Positions 18,193 through 26,270 of a DNA stretch of 64,000 nucleotides are shown here, in pieces. Position numbers and translations under genes: made by a program. Under the pieces are notes generated by a model. The model was not told the origin of the DNA, did no database searches, and saw only the letters and a list, made by a program, of their open reading frames with translations. The stretch's first letter is position 1; the number at the start of each line of letters is the position of its first letter. The stretch is from assembly GCA_900320055.1 (NCBI GenBank), contig ONQS01000010.1, forward strand, positions 1 through 64,000, written 5' to 3'. The stretch comes from an uncultured Prevotellaceae bacterium. Its GTDB lineage: Bacteria; Bacteroidota; Bacteroidia; Bacteroidales; Muribaculaceae.

Positions 18193-19332
18193 TCATTTGC
18201 AGCAAGCGATGATCTCGCGAGCCACACGCTCGACGTCCTCATCACTGACCCAAGGTCCACTGGGCAGGCACAATCCCATCGAGAACAAGTCCTCGCTTAC
18301 ACCATTGACATAGGCAGGAGCATCGGCAAACACGGGTTGGGTGTGCATCGGTTTCCACAACGGACGCGACTCGATGTTGCAGGCATCAAGATGCAGCCTT
18401 ACGGTCTCGTAGTCTGTACCGGTCTTCTGGGGGTCAATGAGAATGGTGTTGAGCCAATAGTTGCTGTCGGAACGCTCGTCGATATTGACGTGGACATCGA
18501 TGCCTTCAATGTCAGAGAAGAGTTCCACATACCTGTCACACAAGTGCCTGTGATGAGCCAGATGCTCATCAAGCACCGTCATCTGACCCCGCCCGATGCC
18601 GGCACAGATGTTGCTCATGCGATAGTTGTAACCGATCTCCTTGTGAAGGTAGTAAGGCACTGGTTCGCGCGACTGGGTGGCATAGAACATGGTTTTTTTC
18701 TTCATCTGCTCACTTGAGCAGATCAGGCCACCGCCACCACTGGTTGTAATCATCTTGTTGCCGTTGAAACTCATGATTCCGAAATCGCCGAATGTGCCAC
18801 ACAACTGGCCACGATAACGCGAGCCGAAGGCTTCGGCCGAGTCTTCAATCACAGGAATCTCGTAATGCCGTGCGACCTCCATGATGTCGTCGATCTTGGC
18901 TGGCATGCCGTAGAGATAGACGGGTATGATGGCCTTAGGCTTGCGGCCTGTCTTGGCAATGCGGTCCTTGATGGCCTCTTCAAGCAGGTTGGGGTCGATA
19001 TTCCACGTATCCCGCTCGCTATCGACAAACACAGGAGTCGCCCCCTGATAGACCACAGGATTGGCACTTGCCGAGAACGTCATTGACTGGCAGATCACCT
19101 CGTCGCCCCGGGTCACGCCCAGGTTGACCAGCGCCAGATGAATCGCAGCCGTACCAGAACAGAGGGCCACCACATGCTTGCCCTGTCCGCACAAGCGCTC
19201 AAGGTCCTGTTCAAACGCGTTGACATTAGGTCCCAGAGGCACCACCCAATTGGTATCGAATGCCTCCTGGATATATTTCATTTCTTGGCCACTCATGTGA
19301 GCCAAACAAAGCAGTATTCTATCGTTAGCCAT
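18193..19332 (-). CDS. DegT/DnrJ/EryC1/StrS aminotransferase
   Basis: 379 residues from the ATG at 19332 (a TTG two codons upstream is less likely). PLP-dependent sugar aminotransferase: CSGTAAIHLAL binds the cofactor phosphate, VIEDSAEAFGS contains the Asp that contacts the PLP nitrogen, and FNGNKMITTSGGGGL carries Lys193, the Schiff-base lysine. Length is normal. Family members such as PglE convert UDP-4-keto sugars to 4-amino sugars. With the PglD-like gene directly downstream it probably makes an N-acylated amino sugar. No UDP-GlcNAc 4,6-dehydratase is visible in the window, so its 4-keto substrate must come from elsewhere. Confidence 0.92.
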   Translation of the reverse strand: MANDRILLCLAHMSGQEMKYIQEAFDTNWVVPLGPNVNAFEQDLERLCGQGKHVVALCSGTAAIHLALVNLGVTRGDEVICQSMTFSASANPVVYQGATPVFVDSERDTWNIDPNLLEEAIKDRIAKTGRKPKAIIPVYLYGMPAKIDDIMEVARHYEIPVIEDSAEAFGSRYRGQLCGTFGDFGIMSFNGNKMITTSGGGGLICSSEQMKKKTMFYATQSREPVPYYLHKEIGYNYRMSNICAGIGRGQMTVLDEHLAHHRHLCDRYVELFSDIEGIDVHVNIDERSDSNYWLNTILIDPQKTGTDYETVRLHLDACNIESRPLWKPMHTQPVFADAPAYVNGVSEDLFSMGLCLPSGPWVSDEDVERVAREIIACCK

Positions 19333-19342
19333 AAACAACTAT

Positions 19343-19936
19343 TTATATTAATTCTGAACCATTTACAGATTGCGAGGGATGGCCAGGACAGACTTGGCGT
19401 CCCTGCAGCAATTGTGCGATTGTCTGGAGGCTTTGTGCCGCCAGCCGCTTGTCGGAGTGAGGGAAATTGGTAACCACCCTAACTCCAGGGATATAACTGT
19501 CGCCCGTAAACAGGGCATTATCGACCAACCATGATACACAGCAAGGGCTATGGCCTGGCGTGTAGACAGCCTGGGCTGAGACCTGGTCAAACAGCCTCAC
19601 ACTGGTACCGTCGGGCACAACCCTGACACACTCGGGACGGGCCAGCACGAAGGGTTCTTCGTGATATCTCGAGAAGTTCCATTTGTCATCGGCCAGTCCG
19701 CGCTTTCCGTCCTCGTTAGTATAAATCAAAGCGTCAGGGAAGCGATCGAGCAGGCTGTTGAGGCCATAGATGTGGTCAAAATGGGCATGAGTGAGCAAGA
19801 CGCCACACACCTGCCCCTTGACAAGCGGGATAATCTGTTCGATGTCGCCACAATCCACAATCCATGTAGCACCGTCCTGGGTGAGGACATAACTGCAGGA
19901 GTTAAAGACAGAATTGACGACTTGACTGATGACCAT
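19343..19936 (-). CDS. Metallo-beta-lactamase fold hydrolase
   Basis: 197 residues from the ATG at 19936; a GTG 18 codons upstream is unlikely. THAHFDH (His50, His52, Asp54, His55) is the complete MBL metal motif, with PGHSP and FTGDS supplying the remaining His and bridging Asp. The shape is that of glyoxalase II-like thioester hydrolases, though lactonases share it. Located between the aminotransferase and the ATP-grasp gene inside the acyl block, so hydrolysis or editing of an acyl-ACP or acyl-CoA thioester is a reasonable guess. Confidence 0.85.
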   Translation of the reverse strand: MVISQVVNSVFNSCSYVLTQDGATWIVDCGDIEQIIPLVKGQVCGVLLTHAHFDHIYGLNSLLDRFPDALIYTNEDGKRGLADDKWNFSRYHEEPFVLARPECVRVVPDGTSVRLFDQVSAQAVYTPGHSPCCVSWLVDNALFTGDSYIPGVRVVTNFPHSDKRLAAQSLQTIAQLLQGRQVCPGHPSQSVNGSELI

Positions 19937-19999
19937 TGCTCGCTCGTCTAAATATATTATACTAACGGAAAAACCAGGTAAAAATTGCACCGATTCCGC

Positions 20000-21100
20000 T
20001 TATTGCATGTGCAGATAGAAAGGCATGCCCTTGTCAAAAGTCTTCCTGAACGACTGCATGCGCACACATTCGACCCGACGTGCACGCTCAATCACCTCGT
20101 CGAGAAAATCACCAAACATGGGGCCAGCCATCATCTGCGGTCCCTCGACACTGGGCACGAGATTGAACTCGATGAGCAAGGGTTGTCCATCAGGCAGGAC
20201 CGTCACATCCCACCCCACAAAATCAAAATAGGGCAAGCGCTGGTGCAGTCGCTTAAGCGTTTCGACCACACGAGAATACTCAGGTATGACCAGGTCTGAG
20301 ACACCGGTCTCGCGCTGCAATGACGATACCTGCATGCTCTTGAACCTGAAGACTCTGTCATCCACACGGCCATCCTCATGAATGAGACAAGTGCCCCCAC
20401 CCTGCGACACATTATCCTTGATAGCGCCCTTGCCGCCGAAACGCATGTGCGCAAAAGGATATAAGAACTCGAAGGTGCCGTCTTGACGGCGGTAAGTGTA
20501 GAGGCGCATCGAGTTGAGCGAGGTGGGATTGACACGCTGCAGATCGGGATGCTGGACAACCTTGCGCTGAATGATAAAATTGATGCCGTAGTGTGCAAAA
20601 AGAGCCACGAGCGCATCCTTGCCGAAATCCCGGATTTGCTCCACGCCCTCGCCATTACAAGTCTCGACTGTGGGCTTGATGATGAGTTCACCGCCAGCGC
20701 TAATGACAGCAGCGACGGCATCGCCCAAGGGCACCTCCTCGCCGCCGACGTAGTAGTGACCATGTATGTTCTTGACAATGGTCTCGGGTTGTTTGATGGC
20801 AGGGAAGAGTTCGCTGTAGATGTTCTTATCCAGATAGGCATCCTTAAAGTCATGCCGGTTGAGCGCGGGAATGACGTAGAAGTAGTACAGGTCCATCGAC
20901 AGATAACGGTCGCTATGGATGCCGTTGAGGCGAGAGAAATAGTCGTCAAACATCATCGAGACCTTGAAACCGTGCTGCTGATAGTATAGAGACAACTCAC
21001 GCTTGTGAGCCTTATAGTCAAAGTTCTCGGCCATGACATGGGACTTGAAATACCAGTCACCCCAGTAATACTCCTTGTTGCTGTTGATGAATTGAGCCAT
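20000..21100 (-). CDS. ATP-grasp enzyme of the sugar-transfer-associated type
   Basis: 366 residues from the ATG at 21100 (MAQFINSNKEYYWGDWYF); the extra upstream open frame overlaps the KASIII gene and has no homology character. LIIKPTVETCNGEGV is the ATP-binding lysine/glycine loop, NSMRLYTYR follows, and LLIEFNLVPSVEG supplies the Mg-binding Glu and Asn of ATP-grasp ligases. The overall pattern matches the ATPgrasp_ST group found with polysaccharide genes. Such enzymes form amide-type bonds between a carboxylate and an amine, so linking an acyl or amino acid to an amino sugar is plausible (inference). Confidence 0.82.
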   Translation of the reverse strand: MAQFINSNKEYYWGDWYFKSHVMAENFDYKAHKRELSLYYQQHGFKVSMMFDDYFSRLNGIHSDRYLSMDLYYFYVIPALNRHDFKDAYLDKNIYSELFPAIKQPETIVKNIHGHYYVGGEEVPLGDAVAAVISAGGELIIKPTVETCNGEGVEQIRDFGKDALVALFAHYGINFIIQRKVVQHPDLQRVNPTSLNSMRLYTYRRQDGTFEFLYPFAHMRFGGKGAIKDNVSQGGGTCLIHEDGRVDDRVFRFKSMQVSSLQRETGVSDLVIPEYSRVVETLKRLHQRLPYFDFVGWDVTVLPDGQPLLIEFNLVPSVEGPQMMAGPMFGDFLDEVIERARRVECVRMQSFRKTFDKGMPFYLHMQ

Positions 21101-21114
21101 CGGCAAAGGTAGAA

Positions 21115-22176
21115 TTAATAGGTTATCATATCGCTGATCGTCACATCGCCGGCATAGAATTCCATGCTTGCCCAAGCCAGTCCCACACCGAAGCCACAAG
21201 CCAGGCAGTGACGCTCGGGTCCTGATAACTGCTCGCGGCACCGCGATACCATGGTCAGCGGAATTGAGGCACTGGTGACATTACCGTACTCCTCGAGGCA
21301 ATAGGGGGTCTTCTCTGCCGGAATCTTAACCGACTTCCTGATTTTTTCATCTATAAACTTGTTGGCCTGATGCAGAAGCAAGAGGTCGACACTGTCCACG
21401 TCGATGTTGAAGGTGGCGATGAGTTCCTTGAGCGAGCGGGGCGGTTGCTTGATGGCAAAGCCGAAGACGTCCATACCGTTGACAATCATATCAATGCCAC
21501 GGCGATAAACACCCGGAGCGACCTCTTTCTCCTCGAGGGCTTCGGCAGTGACCGGGTTGCGCATGCCTCCATAGGGAGCCCACACAGCGTCATAGCCACT
21601 ACCATCCACGCCATACATGAAGTTCATGGACTTGGAGCGCTCTGGATCGTAGACTAATGCGGTGGCAGTGGCGGCATCGCCAAAGAGCGGTCGCACAGCC
21701 GTGTCGCGCTGGTTGCGGTTGCGCGTGTTGGTCTCGGCAGCAACCAGAATGGCGCGCTTGAAGGTGCCATGCGACATGAGCGACGAGACGATGCTCATGC
21801 CATAGACCCATCCCGAACATCCAAACGGCAGGTCGAACACACAACAGTCGTTGCGCAACTTCAGACGATCCTGCAGCACGCATGCCGTCTGCGGGGCGAT
21901 AAAGTCGCGTGAGGTGCAGACATAGGCAAAGCAGTCCACCGTCTGCGGCTCCCAGCCTAGGTCTTCGAGCAACTGGTTGACAGCCTTGACAGTAAGGTCA
22001 GATGCCGTGGTTTGCTCATCGACCTTGTGATGTCGCTCGATACCAGTCGAGGCAATCACCTTGAGCGCATCGTTCTCATCCTTGTAGATGGGCAGCGTGC
22101 GGTTGTCCTCGACCGTTGCGGGCACGCAGGCACTCATGCCCGCTATACGCACATTATTGATTGTTAATTGTGACAT
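21115..22176 (-). CDS. 3-oxoacyl-ACP synthase III (KASIII/FabH-like), copy 2
   Basis: 353 residues with an intact condensing triad: Cys120 in LPFGCSGWV, His269 in LLHQANK and Asn299 in EYGNVTSA. LFGDAATATALVYD is the conserved central segment. It shares the opening pattern GMSACVPA and general layout with copy 1 but is well diverged, so the two probably act on different substrates. Its start lies one base from the stop of the acyl ligase gene, so the ligase, ACP and KASIII are probably made together. Confidence 0.9.
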   Translation of the reverse strand: MSQLTINNVRIAGMSACVPATVEDNRTLPIYKDENDALKVIASTGIERHHKVDEQTTASDLTVKAVNQLLEDLGWEPQTVDCFAYVCTSRDFIAPQTACVLQDRLKLRNDCCVFDLPFGCSGWVYGMSIVSSLMSHGTFKRAILVAAETNTRNRNQRDTAVRPLFGDAATATALVYDPERSKSMNFMYGVDGSGYDAVWAPYGGMRNPVTAEALEEKEVAPGVYRRGIDMIVNGMDVFGFAIKQPPRSLKELIATFNIDVDSVDLLLLHQANKFIDEKIRKSVKIPAEKTPYCLEEYGNVTSASIPLTMVSRCREQLSGPERHCLACGFGVGLAWASMEFYAGDVTISDMITY

Positions 22177-22177
22177 A

Positions 22178-23647
22178 TTATTGTTGTAGTTTAAGTCGTT
22201 GGATTTTACCAGACGCCGTGCGCGGAATCTTGTCGATCCACTCCCACTCGACGGGAATCTCGTGAGGGGGCAGAATGCCTATCAGACCCTGCTTGACCCG
22301 TTCGATCGCAGGCTGGTTGTCGCCACGCTGCAGATAGGCTTTAGGCACTTCGCCCAAGACACCTTTGGGATCCGGTATAGCGACACACGCGCAATCTGTT
22401 ATGCCAAGCGACCTGATGGCTTGCTCGATGGTAGCCGGACTGACTTTCTCACCACCGATGTTGATAAGTTCCTTTTTGCGTCCCGTGAGATAGAAAAAGC
22501 CACGAGCATCACGGTGTCCCCAATCGCCGGTACGGAACCAGTCGCCATGGAATGCATCCTGATTGTCGGCGTCGAGGAAGTAGGAACGCGTCACCATATT
22601 GCCCCGCACACAGATTTCGCCATCCTCGCCATCGGGTAACTGCCGGCCTGCCTCGTCGAGGACAATCGCCTGCACCTGATCGGAGGCAGGACGGCCCACG
22701 GTATCAAGATTGTCGGCACAGGCATGAAACTCGCAGAACATGGCGCGCGAGGCTTCTGTCAGGCCGTAATGCATGCACAAACGGGTCGTTGGGAAAAGTT
22801 CCATCAGCAGGCGCTTGTCGTCAACCGACAAAGCCGCGCTTCCCATCTCGATATACCTCAACTGGTCGGCAAAACGGGCTATCCGCCTGCCACTGAATCG
22901 CTTGATATATTGCCACACGGCAGGAACCATGCCAAATCCTGTCACGCGCTCGGTCTCTAAGACATGGAAGAATGACTTAAGGTTGGCAAAGTTACTGACC
23001 AGAACAAGCGTCGCTCCAGCCATGAGCACACAGCGCAAACGCCCCAAACCAAAGGAATGGCTCAAGGGCAGGGCCAGGGCTTCAACGTCGCTGGCATCGG
23101 TTCCGATAAAGCCGTTGGTATTGCGGGCCGACCCGGCTATATTGGCGTGCGAGAGGCAAACCCCCTTGGGCGCGCCTGTGGTGCCTGTGGTAAACATCAC
23201 ATCGGCCACTGAATCGGTGCTGACTTGAGGAACGTGGATCGGTACAGCGCTGACATCGTCAGCAGCCAAGACGTCATGGAAAGATATGCAAGTCAAGCCC
23301 GGCAGAATGATGCCGTCGCCCAGCGCAATGGCCGGCGATGTCACCTTGCGGATATAATCAAGCCGCTCATTAGGTGATGAACTATCGACCACAACATTGA
23401 CCACGCCCAACAGATGCGCAGCAAAATAGAGGTAGATGAAGTCGGCCTCCTTGTTAGCGGCCAGCAGGATGCGGTCGCCAGGTTTGATGCCCTGTGACTG
23501 CAGAAACGCTGCCACGCGAAGGATGCGCTCTTGCAGTTGGGCATAACTAATACGTGCCTCCCCCGCAACCAGAGCGATTTTGCCTGGCGTAGAAGAGGCA
23601 TGTGTAAAGATGTCGCACAGCACAGGGCTGTGGGATGCGTTAATCAT
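22178..23647 (-). CDS. AMP-binding acyl-CoA/acyl-ACP synthetase
   Basis: 489-residue adenylate-forming enzyme. FTTGTTGAPKG at 152-162 is the P-loop, HYGLTEAS is motif A5, DWFRTGDWG carries the conserved Asp, and Lys481 in TASGKIQR is the catalytic lysine. Length matches free-standing acyl ligases without an attached carrier domain. Its start overlaps the ACP gene at 23640 by 8 bases, so the most likely reaction is ATP-dependent loading of a carboxylic acid onto that ACP. The acid itself cannot be identified. Confidence 0.9.
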   Translation of the reverse strand: MINASHSPVLCDIFTHASSTPGKIALVAGEARISYAQLQERILRVAAFLQSQGIKPGDRILLAANKEADFIYLYFAAHLLGVVNVVVDSSSPNERLDYIRKVTSPAIALGDGIILPGLTCISFHDVLAADDVSAVPIHVPQVSTDSVADVMFTTGTTGAPKGVCLSHANIAGSARNTNGFIGTDASDVEALALPLSHSFGLGRLRCVLMAGATLVLVSNFANLKSFFHVLETERVTGFGMVPAVWQYIKRFSGRRIARFADQLRYIEMGSAALSVDDKRLLMELFPTTRLCMHYGLTEASRAMFCEFHACADNLDTVGRPASDQVQAIVLDEAGRQLPDGEDGEICVRGNMVTRSYFLDADNQDAFHGDWFRTGDWGHRDARGFFYLTGRKKELINIGGEKVSPATIEQAIRSLGITDCACVAIPDPKGVLGEVPKAYLQRGDNQPAIERVKQGLIGILPPHEIPVEWEWIDKIPRTASGKIQRLKLQQ

Positions 23648-23870
23648 TTTTCAGCATAATGACCTCATCGACGATGGATTGGACCGAGGTCAAGTCAAAT
23701 AAGTCTTCGAGAGGGAACTCAACATCAAGTTCTTGCTCTATGGTGCTGATAATCGCCAGATTGCCCACCGAGTCCCACTCTGGGATGTCGCCCGATGAAA
23801 GTTGGTCGGTAACGACAGCGAGGTCGACATTCAGCACACGCGCTATGATTTCTCTAATCTGTGATTTCAC
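23640..23870 (-). CDS. Acyl carrier protein (WDS type), overlapping the acyl ligase
   Basis: 76 residues with PEWDSVGNL; Ser34 is the phosphopantetheine site. No ATG is available at the N terminus: the frame opens with GTG at 23870, 8 bases after the stop of the preceding ACP. Its 3' end overlaps the acyl ligase by 8 bases. Two adjacent ACP genes of different classes (WSS then WDS) are unusual and suggest that each serves a different enzyme. Confidence 0.85.
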   Translation of the reverse strand: MKSQIREIIARVLNVDLAVVTDQLSSGDIPEWDSVGNLAIISTIEQELDVEFPLEDLFDLTSVQSIVDEVIMLKND

Positions 23871-23878
23871 GATAGTGA

Positions 23879-24112
23879 TCAGTGCACTTGCTTCTCAACG
23901 ACATTGAACAAGTCCTGAATTGTCTCGGAATTGATGATATCATTGCCCTTGATAATCACGTCATATTCATCGTCGACCATGGCAATAATGGACAATGCAG
24001 TCAACGAGGACCACTCGTCCAACTGCTTGAACTTGGTTTCAGCGGTAAATACAGTCTCATCTGTATCGTCAAATTGCGAAGCAAAATTGTCGATAAAATC
24101 CTGAATATTCAT
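23879..24112 (-). CDS. Acyl carrier protein (WSS type), copy 2
   Basis: 77 residues from the ATG at 24112. LDEWSSLTAL places Ser36 at the phosphopantetheine position with Ser instead of Asp before it. It is the duplicate of the ACP at 17113 and, like it, is the first gene behind a promoter. The following GTG-start ACP is 8 bases away. Confidence 0.85.
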   Translation of the reverse strand: MNIQDFIDNFASQFDDTDETVFTAETKFKQLDEWSSLTALSIIAMVDDEYDVIIKGNDIINSETIQDLFNVVEKQVH

Positions 24113-24183
24113 CGTAATAATATATCCGTTATTCACTTATGGTTGTTTTAGTTGGAATTAGTAATCAAATTAATTCCAATGGG

Positions 24184-24214
24184 CAAAAATACATACAATT
24201 TTAAAACCGACAAA
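24184..24214 (-). promoter_or_regulatory. Promoter of the second acyl unit (TTTG-N19-TATTTTTG)
   Basis: On the minus strand TTTG (24214-24211), 19 bases and TATTTTTG (24191-24184) match the Bacteroidota consensus exactly. It lies between the SDR stop (24230) and the ACP start (24112), with a leader of about 65 bases. Confidence 0.75.
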
Positions 24215-24229
24215 AAATTTCGACAAAAA

Positions 24230-24982
24230 CTATATCGAAAAGCCGCCGTCGATGACCAAATCGTGTCCCGTCAGCCAGCACGAGGCGTCACTCAAGAGAT
24301 AGATGGCACCATTGGCGATATCGTCGGGCAAGCCATAGCGGCCCAAGGGGTATCGCTTGGCGTCCTCGGCCAACTGCTCCTCGGTGATCGTGCCACGGTG
24401 AATGAGAGGCGTGTCGACCATGCCGGGGCAGATGCTGTTGACGCGCACCTTGCGGGCGGCATACTCGCGGGCGGCATACTTCATGACGGAGTTGAGGGCG
24501 GCCTTGGAAGCGCCATAGACGCCATTGCCAGGCATGAAACTGTGGGTGCCGCCAATCGATGCGATGAGCACCACCGATCCCCCCTTGTTGAGCACTTTCT
24601 TCTTGTAAAGCAAGCGCAGCAACTCTACCGGCGCAAAGAAGTTGACGTCGAACATGCCGTCAAATTTCTCTCTAGAACCGAATTGCAGAGGCAGCGTTGT
24701 TGAATTGCCCGCACACAGCACAGCGCCATCCAGGGCCGGCATGGCTGCCACCAGGCGTTTCAGGTCGTCGGGATTGGTCAAGTCGGCAACCTCTTGTGAT
24801 TTCGCCCCGTTGGGCATCATGTCGCTGGTGCGCTGCAAGCGCTCGGCATTGCGGCCTGTAATCACCACATCAGCCCCCATGCGCGCGCAGGCCACTGCTG
24901 TTGCCTGACCGATGCCCGATGATGCTCCGGTCACCAGAATCGTCTTGTTCTCGAGCGAGAACGGATTAAAGACATTGTCCAT
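24230..24982 (-). CDS. Short-chain dehydrogenase/reductase (SDR)
   Basis: 250 residues from the ATG at 24982. TGASSGIGQ (18-26) is the nucleotide-binding turn, and Ser142, Tyr156 and Lys160 (YGASK) form the catalytic set of classical SDRs. CPGMVDTP and the C-terminal LVIDGG are typical of FabG-like members. The ATG is 22 bases past the stop of the double acetyltransferase, so both belong to the first transcription unit. Either a sugar ketone or a beta-ketoacyl-ACP is a possible substrate. With KASIII enzymes next door, beta-ketoacyl reduction is attractive but unproven. Confidence 0.88.
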   Translation of the reverse strand: MDNVFNPFSLENKTILVTGASSGIGQATAVACARMGADVVITGRNAERLQRTSDMMPNGAKSQEVADLTNPDDLKRLVAAMPALDGAVLCAGNSTTLPLQFGSREKFDGMFDVNFFAPVELLRLLYKKKVLNKGGSVVLIASIGGTHSFMPGNGVYGASKAALNSVMKYAAREYAARKVRVNSICPGMVDTPLIHRGTITEEQLAEDAKRYPLGRYGLPDDIANGAIYLLSDASCWLTGHDLVIDGGFSI

Positions 24983-25004
24983 GTTACTCAGTTTTGTCAG
25001 TCTA

Positions 25005-26270
25005 CTATTCAAAATCAAACTTCTTGGCCGGCACACCGATGTAGGTGTTTCCATCTTTGGGCTTGGTCATGAGCACACTGCCAGCGCCAAGGGTAACGTT
25101 GCTGCCAATCTTAACACGCTGCAGCACCACGCTGTCGACGCCCAGCAGGTTGCAATTGCCTGTCGTTACCTCGCCAGAGAGCCGCACGCCCGGCATGAGC
25201 ACATTGTAGTCGCCCACCTTCACGTCGTGTCCCATAGCATTGGAGCCGTTGAAGACATTAAAGTTGCCGATCTCGACATCGCACGTCACGCTGCAATTGT
25301 CTTGGATAATATTGCCTTGACCGATCTTGAAGGTGCTGGGATCCAAAATCCTGAATGACGGCGCGATCAGGTTGGGGAACGTGATGTTAGGATTAGTGAT
25401 GCGCTCAAAGATGCGCTTACGCGTGGCCGGTGCCCCGACTGCGATTGCCAGAGCCAAGGGCTCCTCGACAGCATTCAACTCATCCATACCGCCCAAGACC
25501 TTCCCATAATGAGAGACAGAGGTACCGACAGGCAGCCTATCGTCGTAGAAACCAACAAATTCCCAATGCTCATGACCTGCATGATTAATACGACATATGC
25601 CACCAGCCACCTCACGACCGAGACCGCCAGCACCATAGATTGCGATCCGGTTAGTTCGACAGACGCGCTCACCTTCTTGGTTAACACCGACGAATGAGCG
25701 CACCCTGCATGGATTGCCATAAGCGATTGTTCCATCAGGGATATCACTAACTACCACGCTGCCAGCGCCAATGGTGCACCAACGACCGATTTTAACTCCA
25801 GGTATTACGACCGCAGCAGCACCAATCCATGAGCCCTCCCCTACTTGGACATTACCACAAAGCGTAGCCTGAGGAGAGATATGAACATAATCTCCTACAC
25901 AGCACTCATGGTCAATCGATGCGCCTGTGTTTAAGATGCAATGACGACCGATTTTTGCACAACTTTGAATTATCGCACCTTGCATTACAACCGTTCCTTC
26001 ACCCACCTTGGCATAATCCGAAACGATTGCTGACGGATGGAAGATAGTTCCAAACTCACAGCCCAATTTTTCGACAATCTGTTTACGATAGATATTATTG
26101 CCCACACTAACGATAACAGGAGATTCGCCCTGCCATTCGTGAAGCACTGGGATCGATAACAACTCATTAATCGACGGATCATCGTCAAAGAGAGCGTCTA
26201 CCTTGATATTTAATGCATTAAGTAAGTCAATAATGACTTTTGCGTGCCCGCTTGCTCCGTAAAGATACAT
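25005..26270 (-). CDS. Tandem fusion of two PglD/NeuD-like acyltransferases
   Basis: 421 residues containing two complete copies of the PglD architecture. Residues 1-195 begin MYLYGASGHAKVIIDLL, contain the hexapeptide helix (ASIDHECCVGDYVHISP, the catalytic His region) and end GNPCRVRSF. After a linker of about 15 residues the second copy starts RIAIYGAGGLGREVAGG and ends TYIGVPAKKFDFE. The second half is paralogous to the separate gene at 17510. No ATG exists at the junction (codons ACT AAC CGG ATC), so the halves cannot be two ordinary genes unless the sequence is wrong. The ATG shares one base with the PglC-like stop (TGATG), the standard PglC-PglD order. Confidence 0.85.
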   Translation of the reverse strand: MYLYGASGHAKVIIDLLNALNIKVDALFDDDPSINELLSIPVLHEWQGESPVIVSVGNNIYRKQIVEKLGCEFGTIFHPSAIVSDYAKVGEGTVVMQGAIIQSCAKIGRHCILNTGASIDHECCVGDYVHISPQATLCGNVQVGEGSWIGAAAVVIPGVKIGRWCTIGAGSVVVSDIPDGTIAYGNPCRVRSFVGVNQEGERVCRTNRIAIYGAGGLGREVAGGICRINHAGHEHWEFVGFYDDRLPVGTSVSHYGKVLGGMDELNAVEEPLALAIAVGAPATRKRIFERITNPNITFPNLIAPSFRILDPSTFKIGQGNIIQDNCSVTCDVEIGNFNVFNGSNAMGHDVKVGDYNVLMPGVRLSGEVTTGNCNLLGVDSVVLQRVKIGSNVTLGAGSVLMTKPKDGNTYIGVPAKKFDFE

